A stretch of 64,000 nt of DNA from Pseudomonas sp. UYIF39 (GCF_029963765.1 NZ_JALBYU010000028.1:1-64000); one strand, 5' to 3'; counted from the stretch's first letter, positions 1-10,300 are shown. The notes: generated by a model not told the origin, from the sequence alone. Translations and numbers: made by a program.

Positions 1-600
1 ATCCATGGCCGGGGGCGGCTACCGCGGCATCCTTGCCGCGGTGCCCACTGCGCAGAACCTGCACTCGGCCTTCCGACGGGGCAGATCAAGATCAAGATCA
101 AAATCAAAAGCGAGGCGGCCCACCGGTCGGCCCTAGATCATCGGCGGCGTACACCAAACCCGCACCTGGCAAAAATCCAAATGTGGGAGTGGGCTCGCTC
201 GCGAAGACGGACTGGCATCCACCATTGATGTCGATTGACACGGCCCCTTCGCGAGCAAGCCCGCTCCCACAGGGGGAATGCGTGCGCTTAAAGAGACAGG
301 CCGGCCGGTAGGCCGCCTCGCTTTTGCAGTACACGCCCCCTCGAGAGGCCGAGTGGAGGTTCTGCGTAGTGGGCAACCCGGCATGGATGCCGGGTTAGCC
401 GCCCGCGGCCATGGATGGCCGATGGCGGTGGGCCCACGGAGCAGGACCGGAGCGAGGGAATGGCGAGCCTAGGCGAGCCACCGAACGAAAGGGGCAAAAG
501 CGCTTTGGTTACTTTGGCGCTTTTCCAAAGTGACTCGCTGTAAAAGCGAAACCAATAGAAGCCGTTACCGCAGGAATGGATATGTACCCCGACCAAAATT
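1..600. repeat. Palindrome-rich non-coding stretch with REP pair
   Basis: I see no credible gene here. Bases 1-70 and 343-412 form a long imperfect inverted repeat (the outer arms read ATCCATGGCC and GGCCATGGAT). Inside it is a second pair, 183-206 and 247-270, which are REP-like arms beginning GTGGGAG and ending CTCCCAC. A short GATCAA tandem run lies at 83-108. The stretch at about 420-560 is open in several frames, but the translations look like non-coding dispersed repeat. The whole is best read as a repeated extragenic element, possibly a long cruciform. Confidence 0.6.
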
Positions 601-624
601 ATAGGTCAGCGGTTTTGTTGTTCT

Positions 625-1023
625 TCAGGCCATCGCTTCCGGCCGGCTTTCATGCTGCCGAGCATCACTGGCAATCAACTGCCTGATCTCTCCAAACAAC
701 TCATCCCCCTGCGCCTGCGTGCAGTCCTCGCCATTGCGTTTGCGCAACCCGTAATGGCTAAGAATCAAATGCACATCCGCGCGCAGCCCATGCTGCTTCA
801 AGCAGTTTTCAACACACTGCAACGGACAACCATCCAACGCAAAAATCCGCCGCCCCGAGCGTGCCTTGTTGACCAACGCCGCCACATGCCCGCCGACCCC
901 GACGATGCAGGACATTTCCGCCAGGCCGCTGCGATCAAGCCGCACGGCCAGGGTATTGGCCAGTTGGGCAACGTTGGAGCAGCCTGAGCAGGAGTAAATC
1001 AGGGGCAAGGTTGAACGGGACAT
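625..1023 (-). CDS. DGC-domain (putative zinc-binding) protein
   Basis: A 132-residue soluble protein. It begins MSRSTLPLIYSCSGCSN and has the DGC signature LDGCPLQCVENCL near residue 75, with CSGC near the N-terminus. The family is a putative zinc-binding family often found with redox or respiration genes; its reaction is not known. The ATG at 1023 is preferred over the longer reading because the family begins at the CSGC segment. It lies 74 bp downstream of dnr on the same strand and may be co-transcribed. The neighbourhood suggests a link to anaerobic metabolism, but that is inference. Confidence 0.75.
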   Translation of the reverse strand: MSRSTLPLIYSCSGCSNVAQLANTLAVRLDRSGLAEMSCIVGVGGHVAALVNKARSGRRIFALDGCPLQCVENCLKQHGLRADVHLILSHYGLRKRNGEDCTQAQGDELFGEIRQLIASDARQHESRPEAMA

Positions 1024-1097
1024 GAGCGCTCTCCATGGATGGACTTCTTCAGTGTGCAAGGCCGGTGGCATTGCGCATTGACTGCGGTCAATTCCGT

Positions 1098-1772
1098 CTA
1101 CTGGAAGGCCGCGAGATCCTCTTCGGCGAGGATGCTGATATTGCGTCGTTCCATGGCGATCAGGCCGCTGTCCACCAGTCGGTGCAAGATCCGCGAAAAG
1201 GTTTCCGGCTGGATACCCAGCTTCGAGGCGACCAGGCGTTTGGACACCTGCAAGACAATCAAACCGCTGACCGGGTTGCGCTCCTGGAACAGAAAATTGA
1301 TCACCCGCCGGCTCGCGCTGGCCATGGTCAAGGTGTCGATGTCCCGCAGACGCAGGTGCAAGTGCACACTCATGCTCGCCAGGATCGCCAGGCAGACTTT
1401 CGGCTGGTCTTCCAGGGCGTTGCGGTAATGGCTGCCTTCGATACTCACCAGCACGCTGTCCTTCAGCGCCGTGGCGCTCACCGGGTAGAGACGGGCCTGG
1501 CTGAACAGCAAGGCTTCGGCAAACGTCTGGCCGGGCTGAATGATCTCCACCAGGTTTTCCTGACCTTCGCCGGTAAGCCGGTACAACTTGATCTGGCCGC
1601 TGACCAGCAGGAAAAAGCGCTTGGCCGGATCCCCTTGGTGCATGAGCGTGCTGTGACAGCTCAGGCGCTTGAGCATCGCCAGGCCGCAGACTTCCTCGAA
1701 GATTTTCTCCGGCAGTTGGCTGAACAGATGGTGACGACGCAGCGTTAAAACGATGGAAGGGTGGGTCAGCAT
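1098..1772 (-). CDS. dnr: Crp/Fnr-family regulator Dnr
   Basis: A 224-residue Crp/Fnr-family protein. It has an N-terminal cyclic-nucleotide-like sensory barrel (about 10-125), a dimer helix (about 125-150) and a C-terminal winged helix (about 150-220) with the recognition segment SKLGIQPETFSRILHRL. It lacks the N-terminal cysteine cluster that holds the Fe-S centre in Anr/Fnr. This fits Dnr, the haem-based NO sensor that activates denitrification promoters in Pseudomonas. A NarL-type site sits about 65 bp upstream, so nitrate control through NarXL is likely. It is separated from narL by 86 bp and reads in the same direction. Confidence 0.85.
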   Translation of the reverse strand: MLTHPSIVLTLRRHHLFSQLPEKIFEEVCGLAMLKRLSCHSTLMHQGDPAKRFFLLVSGQIKLYRLTGEGQENLVEIIQPGQTFAEALLFSQARLYPVSATALKDSVLVSIEGSHYRNALEDQPKVCLAILASMSVHLHLRLRDIDTLTMASASRRVINFLFQERNPVSGLIVLQVSKRLVASKLGIQPETFSRILHRLVDSGLIAMERRNISILAEEDLAAFQ

Positions 1773-1836
1773 GGCGTACCTCCGCTGACGCTCATAGTAG
1801 AGAGCGCCGGCCGGATGACCTATGCCTCTGCCGGCC

Positions 1837-1852
1837 TACCTCCAAAGAGGCA
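1837..1852. promoter_or_regulatory. NarL-type 7-2-7 site upstream of dnr
   Basis: TACCTCC-AA-AGAGGCA matches the NarL heptamer inverted pair with 2-bp spacing at all but one position of the right arm. It lies between narL and dnr. NarXL control of dnr is known in Pseudomonas; binding here is inferred from the sequence. Confidence 0.55.
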
Positions 1853-1858
1853 TGCCCC

Positions 1859-2506
1859 TCAGCCTGCATTGCGCAAGTGCTCCATGGCCCACACCGCCGC
1901 CTCGACCCGCGAGCGCAAACCGAGTTTGTGCAGCAGGTTTTTCACGTGAACCTTGACCGTGCCTTCGGTGATGCCCAGCTTGTGCCCGATGACCTTGTTG
2001 CTGAAGCCGCTGGCGATGGTTTTCAACACCTGGCGTTCACGCTCGGTCAGTTCCACCACGGTCTGACGCTGCGGTGAGCGCAGCGCCTGGGCCATGACTT
2101 GGGTCAGCCCCGGGCTGATCACCAATTCGCCGTTCAAGGCATTGCGGATGTACTGAATCAACAGTTCGGGCTCCATGTCCTTGAGCAGGTAGCCGTCGGC
2201 ATCCAGGCGCAGTGCATCGCGAATATCGTCTTCGGCATCCGAGACCGTAAACAGCAGCACCTTGCCGGTGTAGTGCATCGCCCGTAATTGGCGCAGGGTT
2301 TCAATGCCATTCATCAGCGGCATGTTGTTGTCGAGCAACACCAGGTCCGGTTGCAGCGGCTCGATCAGTCCGAGCGCTTCTTCACCGTTGCTGGCTTCAC
2401 CGACGATCAGGAAATCGTCTTCGAGCTCGAGCATCTGCCGGATGCCGTGACGCATCATCGGGTGGTCGTCGACCAGCAGTATGGTGTGTTGCAGGGACGG
2501 GTTCAT
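1859..2506 (-). CDS. narL: Nitrate response regulator NarL
   Basis: A 215-residue NarL/FixJ-type response regulator. The receiver domain (about 8-125) has the acidic pair DD at 13-14, the phospho-acceptor Asp59 in LVLLDNNMP, and a conserved Lys in YLLKD. The LuxR-type helix-turn-helix (about 148-210) contains LTERERQVLKTIASGFSNKVIG. It overlaps narX by 4 bp, so the two are translationally coupled. Its likely targets are the 7-2-7 sites in front of narK1 and dnr. Confidence 0.93.
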   Translation of the reverse strand: MNPSLQHTILLVDDHPMMRHGIRQMLELEDDFLIVGEASNGEEALGLIEPLQPDLVLLDNNMPLMNGIETLRQLRAMHYTGKVLLFTVSDAEDDIRDALRLDADGYLLKDMEPELLIQYIRNALNGELVISPGLTQVMAQALRSPQRQTVVELTERERQVLKTIASGFSNKVIGHKLGITEGTVKVHVKNLLHKLGLRSRVEAAVWAMEHLRNAG

Positions 2507-4305
2507 GTGACGCTACCTTCTGTTTGCTGCCCGAGAAACTCCGGTTGGAATTCCAGTTGGACGCGGGTGCCTTGCGGCTCCCTGGACACTATTTCGAGTT
2601 GACCGCGCAAGCTGCGGGCCCGCTCATCCATGATTTTCAGGCCGTGGTGTTCGCGCTGGTCGACGTCGCCGCTGAAGCCACGCCCGTCGTCTTCGACGAT
2701 GAGCCTGACGGTTTCACCGTCCTGACGCAGTTGCAGCCAGGCGTTTTGCGCGTGGGCGTGGCGCAGGCAGTTGGAGAGCGCTTCGCGGGTGATCTGCAAG
2801 ATGTGGATTTGCTCGCTGGCCGATAACTGAAAGGCCAGCGCGTCGACGTGCAGGTGTACCTGGAATTCCCCGCGCCGGGAAAACTCCTCGGCGGTGTCCT
2901 TGAGCTCCTGCACCAGTCCCGCATCGTGAATCTGCAGGCGAAAAGTGGTCAGCAACTCGCGTAACTGACGGTAGGCATTGTTCAGCCCTTCGCGCAATTC
3001 GGCGGTGACGTTTTCCAGGGTTTCGACCGGTTCGCCACGACGCATCAGGGTCTGCAGGCGGCTGACTTGCAGCTTCATGTAGGACAGGGCCTGGGCCAGT
3101 GAGTCGTGCAGTTCGCGGGCAATGATCGTGCGCTCGTCGAGCAGCAGCAGGCGATGATCCTGTTCCCGTTGACGCTTGAGCGAGAGCGAGGTGCCGATCA
3201 GGTTGGCCAAGGCCTGGATCAGTTGGGTTTCCCAGGCTTGCGTCGGGTGCCCGTCGACAAAATGCGCCTTGAGTTCACCCAGTTCGCTGCCCTGATTGCT
3301 GATGCTGAAGGTTTGCGGGCTGGCTTTATGGTGCTTCTGACACGTGGCGCAATCGCTGCTGGCGCAGACTTCCCGGATGTTCGCACCGTGGAGGGCGAGC
3401 AACTGCTGGGCCGGTGCTTGCAATTGCCCTTGCAGACACAGCGACAGGCGCAAGCCGGGCAGGCGCTGCTGGAAGCGTCGGATCAACTCATCCAACCCTT
3501 CGGCATTGGCCAGGCGAGTGGCCAGGCTTCGACTGCTTTGGTACAGCAACTCGAGGGCGGCATTGGCTTGTTGCAGGTTCAGGGTTTTTTGCTGGACCTG
3601 ACTCTCAAGGGTGCGATGCGAGTCTTCGATCGTCTCGGCCATGGCGTTGAAGCTCATGGCCAACTGGCCCAGTTCGTCTTGGGACTGATGGTTGACCCGC
3701 ACCTTGAAATCGCCGCGACGAAAGCGCTGGGTCGCATCCACCAACTCTTTCAAGGGCATGACGACCCCGTACTGCAATTCGTAGAGCCCAATCAGCAGCA
3801 CGAACAGGGTGGTGAACAGGGCCAGGCCCTGGATCACCTGTTGCCAGCCTTGCTTCTGTTCGCTTTGGCGCTGTAACAGGTTGACGAACTGGTTCAGTTG
3901 TTCAATGAAGGGCAGGGCCTGGCCTTGAAAATAGGCGGCATCACCGCGCTCCAGTGCCGGACGCAAATCCTCGTTCCAGTGTTGCTGGATTTGCCCATAG
4001 CTGATTTGCAGGGCGGCGGTCGGGCCATCTTCCAGCACAGCCTTGAGCGACTGGCTGGTGAGACGGGTTTGCAGGCTGTCGGTGATGGCGATGATTTCTT
4101 CGCCGGTTGCACCCGCGGCCAGTTTCCAGCTCAGGTGGTAAGTCTCCATGCGCACCGAGCCTGCGGTGTTGATGGCGGCCGCATCGCCTTGGCTGAACCA
4201 GGCGATCAGTCCGGCGCTCAACGAACTGGCGAGGGCGAGCACGGCGATCAGGATCACCGCCAGCCCGGCGCGAGCGGGCAGGGAGCTGCGCAACCAGCGG
4301 ATCAT
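2503..4305 (-). CDS. narX: Nitrate/nitrite sensor histidine kinase NarX
   Basis: A 600-residue inner-membrane sensor. The first membrane helix is about 12-36. It is followed directly by the periplasmic P-box (about 44-58, INTAGSVRMETY), the nitrate-binding signature of NarX/NarQ. The second helix is about 158-178, then HAMP, then a central module with a Cys cluster (C314, C319, C322). The HisKA_3 phospho-acceptor is His400 in IIARELHDSLAQ, and the ATPase has the VEDDGRGFSG motif. The domain order matches NarX. It is transcribed divergently from the nar structural operon. Confidence 0.93.
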   Translation of the reverse strand: MIRWLRSSLPARAGLAVILIAVLALASSLSAGLIAWFSQGDAAAINTAGSVRMETYHLSWKLAAGATGEEIIAITDSLQTRLTSQSLKAVLEDGPTAALQISYGQIQQHWNEDLRPALERGDAAYFQGQALPFIEQLNQFVNLLQRQSEQKQGWQQVIQGLALFTTLFVLLIGLYELQYGVVMPLKELVDATQRFRRGDFKVRVNHQSQDELGQLAMSFNAMAETIEDSHRTLESQVQQKTLNLQQANAALELLYQSSRSLATRLANAEGLDELIRRFQQRLPGLRLSLCLQGQLQAPAQQLLALHGANIREVCASSDCATCQKHHKASPQTFSISNQGSELGELKAHFVDGHPTQAWETQLIQALANLIGTSLSLKRQREQDHRLLLLDERTIIARELHDSLAQALSYMKLQVSRLQTLMRRGEPVETLENVTAELREGLNNAYRQLRELLTTFRLQIHDAGLVQELKDTAEEFSRRGEFQVHLHVDALAFQLSASEQIHILQITREALSNCLRHAHAQNAWLQLRQDGETVRLIVEDDGRGFSGDVDQREHHGLKIMDERARSLRGQLEIVSREPQGTRVQLEFQPEFLGQQTEGSVT

Positions 4306-4386
4306 CAGCGCAGGTCTCGGAGAAAGACAGGAAAACAGAGCATGTGCAGCTCCAGGGTGGGGTTTTGCCGCCGATCCCGGGCGCGC

Positions 4387-4402
4387 TACCTCTAAAGAGT
4401 TG
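4387..4402. promoter_or_regulatory. Possible second NarL site
   Basis: TACCTCT-AA-AGAGTTG has a good left NarL heptamer and a weaker right one with 2-bp spacing. It lies 82 bp upstream of the narX start and 97 bp from the stronger site, in the narX-narK1 divergent region. Confidence 0.4.
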
Positions 4403-4483
4403 TCGACTGATCCTTGTCAGCAAAAACCTTGGCAGGAAACCTTAAGACGCTGATAAACCGCCGGTTTTAGGGTTTTCCTGTAC

Positions 4484-4499
4484 TACCTCCTTAGAGGTA
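4484..4499. promoter_or_regulatory. NarL 7-2-7 operator of the nar operon
   Basis: TACCTCC-TT-AGAGGTA is a near-perfect inverted pair of NarL heptamers with 2-bp spacing. It sits 38 bp upstream of the Anr/Dnr box. This layout, with a NarL site upstream of an Fnr-type site, is that of nitrate-activated nar promoters. Confidence 0.75.
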
Positions 4500-4537
4500 G
4501 ACCGCACAAGCATAGGCCTATGCCCCCTGGGGCTTCG

Positions 4538-4551
4538 TTGACATGGATCAA
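4538..4551. promoter_or_regulatory. Anr/Dnr box of the nar operon promoter
   Basis: TTGACATGGATCAA matches the Anr/Dnr (Fnr-type) half sites TTGAT-N4-ATCAA with one mismatch. It lies about 60 bp before the narK1 start codon, which allows a class II position at about -41 of the transcript. It implies low-oxygen or NO activation of the nar operon. Confidence 0.75.
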
Positions 4552-4610
4552 GTTTTTGCGGGGTTCGCCTCTCTAGTCTGCCGCCATGGCTAATTGATTG
4601 GAGAGCATTT

Positions 4611-5915
4611 GTGAACCCACCGCGTGTACGACAAGGCTTGGTGCTGGGCATGAGCACACTGGCCTTCACTGTCTGTTTCATGGTCTGGATGATGTTTGCC
4701 GTGCTCGGGGTGCCGATCAAGGACCTGCTCCAGCTAAACGAAACCCAGTTCGGCCTGCTGGCCGCGACCCCGGTCCTGACCGGCTCGCTGGTGCGTTTGC
4801 CGCTGGGCCTGCTGACCGACCGTTTTGGCGGGCGCAGCGTGTTCTTCCTGCTGATGCTGGCCTGCGTGACGCCGCTGTACCTGATCAGTCACGCCACTGC
4901 CTACTGGCAGTTCCTGGTGCTGGGCTTGTTCGTCGGCCTGGCCGGCGGCTCGTTCTCGGTGGGGATTGCCTACGTCGCCAAATGGTTCGACAAGGAGAAT
5001 CAGGGCTTTGCGATGGGCATCTTCGGCGCCGGTAACGCCGGGGCCGCGGTGACCAAGTTTCTCGCCCCGGCGCTGATCGCCGCCGGCAGCTGGCAGCTGG
5101 TGCCGAAAGTCTTCAGCGCGATCCTCTTTATTACTGCGCTGTTGTTCTGGTTCCTCAGTGCCGAAAACAAGGACCACCGCAGTGCCACCGGCGCCAGTTT
5201 GCGTGAGCAACTCAGCTCGCTGAAGGACCCGGCGGTGTGGCGCTACTGCCAGTACTACTCGATCGTCTTCGGTGGTTATGTCGCCCTCGCGCTGTGGATG
5301 ACCAAGTACTACGTGCAGGAATACGGTTTCAGCCTGCAAAGCGCGGCGCTGCTGGCGGCGTGTTTTTCCCTGCCCGGTGGTGTGTTGCGTGCCGTCGGCG
5401 GCTGGATGTCGGATCGCTGGGGTGCGCAAAGCGTGACCTGGTGGGTGTTGTGGGTCAGCTGGATCTGCCTGTTCCTGCTCTCGTACCCCCAGACCCAACT
5501 GCAAGTGCAAACGATCAACGGCCCGGTGGATTTCCACATCGGCCTCAATCCCGCGCTGTTCACCGTGCTGCTGTTCGTCATGGGCATCGCCTTCGCGTTC
5601 GGCAAAGCCTCGGTCTTCAAGTACATCGCCAACGACTACCCGAAAAACATGGGCGCGGTGTCCGGCATCGTCGGCCTTGCCGGTGGCCTGGGCGGGTTCG
5701 TGCTGCCAATCCTGTTCGGCGCCCTGGTGGACCTCACCGGCGTGCGCTCTTCCTGCTTCATGTTGATGTACGGCGTGGTCTGGGTCTCCCTCACCTGGAT
5801 GTACTTCAGCGAAATACGCAAAAGCGCGGTGCTGGGTAAAGCGCCGCTGCTGACCCCGTCCCCGATTTCCAGCATTGCCCTAGGAGAAGAACATGTCCGT
5901 TCTGCAAAAGCCTGA
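4611..5915 (+). CDS. narK1: NarK1-type nitrate transporter (MFS, NNP family)
   Basis: A 434-residue twelve-helix major facilitator of the nitrate/nitrite porter family. Recognisable segments are the substrate-site arginine region RLPLGLLTDRFGGR (about 64-77) and the glycine-rich nitrate signature GLAGGSFSVGIAYVAKWF in helix 4-5. The start is the GTG at 4611, preceded by GGAGAG. It is the first gene of the nar operon and its end overlaps narK2 by 23 bp. NarK1-type members are thought to act as nitrate/H+ symporters; this role is by family. Confidence 0.9.
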   Translation: MNPPRVRQGLVLGMSTLAFTVCFMVWMMFAVLGVPIKDLLQLNETQFGLLAATPVLTGSLVRLPLGLLTDRFGGRSVFFLLMLACVTPLYLISHATAYWQFLVLGLFVGLAGGSFSVGIAYVAKWFDKENQGFAMGIFGAGNAGAAVTKFLAPALIAAGSWQLVPKVFSAILFITALLFWFLSAENKDHRSATGASLREQLSSLKDPAVWRYCQYYSIVFGGYVALALWMTKYYVQEYGFSLQSAALLAACFSLPGGVLRAVGGWMSDRWGAQSVTWWVLWVSWICLFLLSYPQTQLQVQTINGPVDFHIGLNPALFTVLLFVMGIAFAFGKASVFKYIANDYPKNMGAVSGIVGLAGGLGGFVLPILFGALVDLTGVRSSCFMLMYGVVWVSLTWMYFSEIRKSAVLGKAPLLTPSPISSIALGEEHVRSAKA

Positions 5916-7290
5916 CAAAGGCCCGGTCATTCATGACTGGCGCCCCGAGGACCCAGCATTCTGGGGACGTAGCGGCAAACAGACCGCCACGCGCAACTTG
6001 TGGATTTCCATTCCTGCGCTGCTGCTGGCCTTTGCGGTGTGGATGGTCTGGAGCACGGTGATCGTGCGTCTGAACGCCATCGGCTTCACCTTCACTACCG
6101 ACCAGCTGTTCTGGCTGGCGGCGTTGCCGGGGCTGTCCGGGGCGACGTTGCGCGTCTTCTATTCCTTTATGGTGCCGATCTTCGGTGGCCGTCGCTGGAC
6201 CGCCCTGAGCACCGCGTCACTGTTGTTGCCCTCTATCTGGATGGGCTTCGCCGTGCAGGACCCGAGCACCTCCTACAGCGTGTTCGTGTTGATTGCCTTG
6301 CTTTGCGGTTTCGGCGGCGGCAACTTCGCCTCGAGCATGTCCAACATCAGCTTCTTCTATCCTAAGTCGCAACAGGGCACAGCCCTTGGCCTCAATGCCG
6401 GGCTGGGTAACCTGGGCGTTTCGGTGATGCAGTTCTGTGTGCCGCTGGTGATTACCTTCGGTGTGTTCGGTTTCATGGGCGGCTCGCCGCAAGCGCTGCC
6501 GGACGGCGGTCAGTTGTGGTTGCAGAACGCCGGTTTCATCTGGGTGCCGTTTATTGTCCTGGTGACGGTGCTGGCCTGGTTCGGCATGAATGACTTGTCC
6601 AGTGCCCGCGCTTCTTTCAGCGAGCAGGCCGTCATCTTCAAACGCAAACACAACTGGCTGATGTGCTGGTTGTACCTGGCGACCTTCGGTTCGTTCATCG
6701 GTTTCTCCGCCGCGTTTCCGTTGCTGATCAAAACCTCGTTCCCTGATGTCATTGCCTTGAAATTCGCGTTTCTCGGGCCGTTGGTTGGCGCTTTGGTCCG
6801 TCCTTTGGGCGGCTGGCTGGCGGACAAGCTCGGCGGCGCGAAAGTGACCTTGTGGAACTTCGTGGCGATGATCGTGATGGTCTTCGGCGTCATGCACTTC
6901 CTGCCGCAGAACGGTGAGCCCGGCAACTTCTACGGCTATCTCGGCATGTTCATGCTGCTGTTCATTACCACCGGCATCGGCAACGGCTCCACCTTCCGCA
7001 TGATCCCGGTGATCTTCCGCACCCAGCACGAAAAAGACTCGGCCGGCAAACCACCCGCCGTGCGTGAACAAGCGCTGAAAAATGCCGGCAAAGAGTCAGC
7101 CGCGGTCCTGGGCTTCAGTTCGGCCATGGGCGCCTTCGGTGCGTTCTTCATTCCCAAATCCTTCGGCACTTCGATGGCCCAGACCGGCGGCCCGGAGATG
7201 GCCTTCTACATGTTCGTCGGCTTTTACCTGAGCTGCATCGTGGTGACCTGGTGGTGGTACGCGCGCAAAGGCGCCGCGACACCCTGCTAA
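5893..7290 (+). CDS. narK2: NarK2-type nitrate/nitrite antiporter
   Basis: A 465-residue inner-membrane NNP-family transporter with a hydrophilic N-terminal extension of about 35 residues. The first conserved Arg lies near RVFYSFMVPIFGGRRW and the glycine-rich nitrate signature is FGGGNFASSMSNISFFYP. The second-half equivalent is GIGNGSTFRMIPVIF. A good ribosome site (AGGAGAA) precedes the ATG. Paired NarK1/NarK2 upstream of narGHJI is the normal Pseudomonas layout; NarK2 is regarded as the nitrate/nitrite exchanger. Confidence 0.9.
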   Translation: MSVLQKPDKGPVIHDWRPEDPAFWGRSGKQTATRNLWISIPALLLAFAVWMVWSTVIVRLNAIGFTFTTDQLFWLAALPGLSGATLRVFYSFMVPIFGGRRWTALSTASLLLPSIWMGFAVQDPSTSYSVFVLIALLCGFGGGNFASSMSNISFFYPKSQQGTALGLNAGLGNLGVSVMQFCVPLVITFGVFGFMGGSPQALPDGGQLWLQNAGFIWVPFIVLVTVLAWFGMNDLSSARASFSEQAVIFKRKHNWLMCWLYLATFGSFIGFSAAFPLLIKTSFPDVIALKFAFLGPLVGALVRPLGGWLADKLGGAKVTLWNFVAMIVMVFGVMHFLPQNGEPGNFYGYLGMFMLLFITTGIGNGSTFRMIPVIFRTQHEKDSAGKPPAVREQALKNAGKESAAVLGFSSAMGAFGAFFIPKSFGTSMAQTGGPEMAFYMFVGFYLSCIVVTWWWYARKGAATPC

Positions 7291-7359
7291 GACGACCCGA
7301 ATCCAACCATTGCGTGGGCGGGGCACAGAACCCCGCAGCAAGCCTGAGAGGACTACACC

Positions 7360-10300
7360 GTGAGTCATTTACTGGATCAACTGAAGTTTTTCAATCGCAA
7401 GCAAAACGAGTTTTCCGACGGTCATGGCGAGACCCGCAAAGAGTCTCGCGACTGGGAAAACGTCTACCGTTCACGCTGGCAGTACGACAAGATCGTGCGT
7501 TCCACCCACGGGGTGAACTGCACCGGCTCCTGCTCGTGGAAGATCTACGTCAAGAACGGCCTGATCACCTGGGAAACCCAGCAGACCGACTACCCGCGTA
7601 CCCGTAACGATCTGCCGAACCATGAGCCCCGTGGCTGCCCGCGTGGTGCCAGTTACAGCTGGTACATCTACAGCGCCAACCGGCTCAAGTACCCGAAAAT
7701 CCGCAAGCCGTTGCTCAAGCTCTGGCGCGATGCGCGGCAAACCATGGCGCCGGTGGAAGCCTGGGCCAGCATTGTCGAGGACAAGGTCAAGGCCGACTCC
7801 TATAAAAGCAAGCGCGGCATGGGTGGCTTCATTCGCTCCAACTGGGAGGAAGTCAACGAGATCATCGCTGCCGCAAACGTCTATACGATCAAGCAGTACG
7901 GCCCTGACCGCATCGTCGGCTTCTCGCCGATCCCGGCCATGTCGATGGTCAGCTATGCCGCAGGTTCGCGTTACCTGTCGCTGATTGGCGGCGCCTGCCT
8001 GAGCTTTTATGACTGGTACTGCGACTTGCCACCGGCCTCGCCGATGGTCTGGGGCGAGCAGACCGACGTGCCGGAATCGGCCGACTGGTACAACTCCAAC
8101 TACATCATTGCCTGGGGCTCCAACGTCCCGCAGACCCGTACCCCCGACGCGCACTTCTTTACCGAAGTCCGTTACAAGGGCACCAAGACGGTCGCGATCA
8201 CCCCGGATTACTCGGAAGTCGCCAAGCTCACCGACCTGTGGCTGAACCCTAAACAAGGCACCGATGCGGCGCTGGCCCAGGCGTTCAACCATGTGATCTT
8301 CAAAGAATTTCACCTGGACAAACCGAGCGCCTATTTCACCGACTACGCCAAGCGCTTCACCGATTTGCCGGTGCTGGTGCTGCTCATGCAAATGGTCGAC
8401 AAGGCACCAGGCGCCGGTTACCAGCCGGACCGCTTCCTGCGCGCCAGTGACCTGACCGACAACCTCGGCCAGGAAAACAACCCGGAATGGAAAACCATCG
8501 CCCTCGATGTCAGCGGCGAACTGGTGTCCCCTCAGGGTTCCATCGGCTATCGCTGGGGCGAGAAGGGCAAGTGGAACATCCTGCCTCGTGAAGGCGGCGA
8601 AGGCCGTGAGATCGATCTGAAACTGAGCCTGATCGGCGATGACGTCGCCGAAGTGGCGTTCCCGTATTTTGCCGGCGAGTCCCACGAGCACTTTCAGCAC
8701 GTGGCCGGCGAAGCCGTGCAATACCGCCGCGTACCGGTGCATAACGTGGTGCTGGCAGACGGCAGCGTGGCCAAAGTCGCCACCGTGTTCGACCTGTCGG
8801 CCGCCAACCTGGCGATCGATCGCGGCCTCGGCGGCGAAAACGTCGCCAAGGATTACGACGACGCCTCGGTGCCCGGCACTCCGGCGTGGCAGGAGCAGAT
8901 CACCGGCGTCAGCCGCGAGAAAGCCATCCAGATTGCCCGTGAGTTCGCCGATAACGCCGACAAGACCAAGGGTCGCTCGATGATCATCGTCGGCGCGGCG
9001 ATGAACCACTGGTACCACATGGACATGAACTACCGCGGGCTGATCAACATGCTCATGCTCTGCGGGTGTGTCGGTCAGACCGGTGGCGGTTGGGCGCATT
9101 ACGTTGGTCAGGAAAAACTCCGTCCGCAATGCGGCTGGCTGCCCCTGGCGTTCGGCCTGGACTGGAACCGTCCGCCTCGCCAAATGAACGGCACCAGTTT
9201 CTTCTACGCCCACAGTTCGCAGTGGCGTCACGAGAAAATGAGCATGCACGACGTGCTCTCGCCATTGGCCGATAAATCACAATTCCCTGAGCATGCCCTG
9301 GACTACAACATCCGCGCCGAACGCGCCGGCTGGTTGCCCAGCGCACCGCAACTCAACACTAACCCCTTGCACATTTGCCGCGACGCGGCTGCGGCCGGCA
9401 TGGACCCGAAAGATTACGTGGTCAAGTCGCTGCAGGACGGTTCGCTGCGCTTCTCCTGCGAACAGCCGGACAGCCCGGTCAACTTCCCGCGCAACATGTT
9501 CATCTGGCGTTCCAACCTGCTGGGCTCCTCGGGCAAGGGCCACGAGTACATGCTCAAGTACCTGCTGGGCACCAAAAACGGTGTGATGAACGAAGACATC
9601 GGCCAGGTCGGCGACTGCAAACCCGAAGAAGCTGAATGGGTGGACGAGGGCGCCATCGGCAAGCTCGATCTGGTCACCACGCTGGACTTCCGCATGTCCT
9701 CGACCTGCGTCTATTCCGACATCGTGTTGCCGACCGCAACCTGGTACGAAAAAGACGACATGAACACCTCGGACATGCACCCGTTCATTCACCCATTGTC
9801 GGCGGCCATCGACCCGGCGTGGGAATCGCGTTCCGACTGGGAAATCTACAAAGGCATCGCCAAGGCGTTTTCCAGCATGTCCGAAGGGCATCTGGGCGTT
9901 GAGAAGGACCTGGTGACCATCCCGCTGATGCACGACAGCGTCGGCGAACTGGCCCAACCCTTTGGCGGCACCGACTGGAAAAGCGACGGCGTGGCACCGG
10001 TGCCGGGTAAAAACGCACCGAACCTGCACGTGGTCGAGCGTGACTACCCGAACATCTACAAACAGTTCTCGTCCCTCGGGCCATTGCTGGAGAAACACGG
10101 CAACGGCGGCAAAGGCATCAACTGGAACACCGAAGACGAAGTGAAATTCCTCGGTGAACTCAATCACAATGAAGGCGATGCCGGCATCAGTCACGGCCGT
10201 CCGAAAATCGACACGGCCATCGACGCCGCTGAAGTGATTCTGTCCCTGGCACCGGAAACCAACGGCCAGGTCGCCGTCAAAGCCTGGGCCGCGCTGTCGG

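Noticed and set aside
288..596. A 102-codon minus-strand ORF in the repeat region
   Set aside because: It overlaps long inverted repeats, its translation has no protein pattern, and similar frames are open on both strands, as expected of dispersed non-coding repeats.
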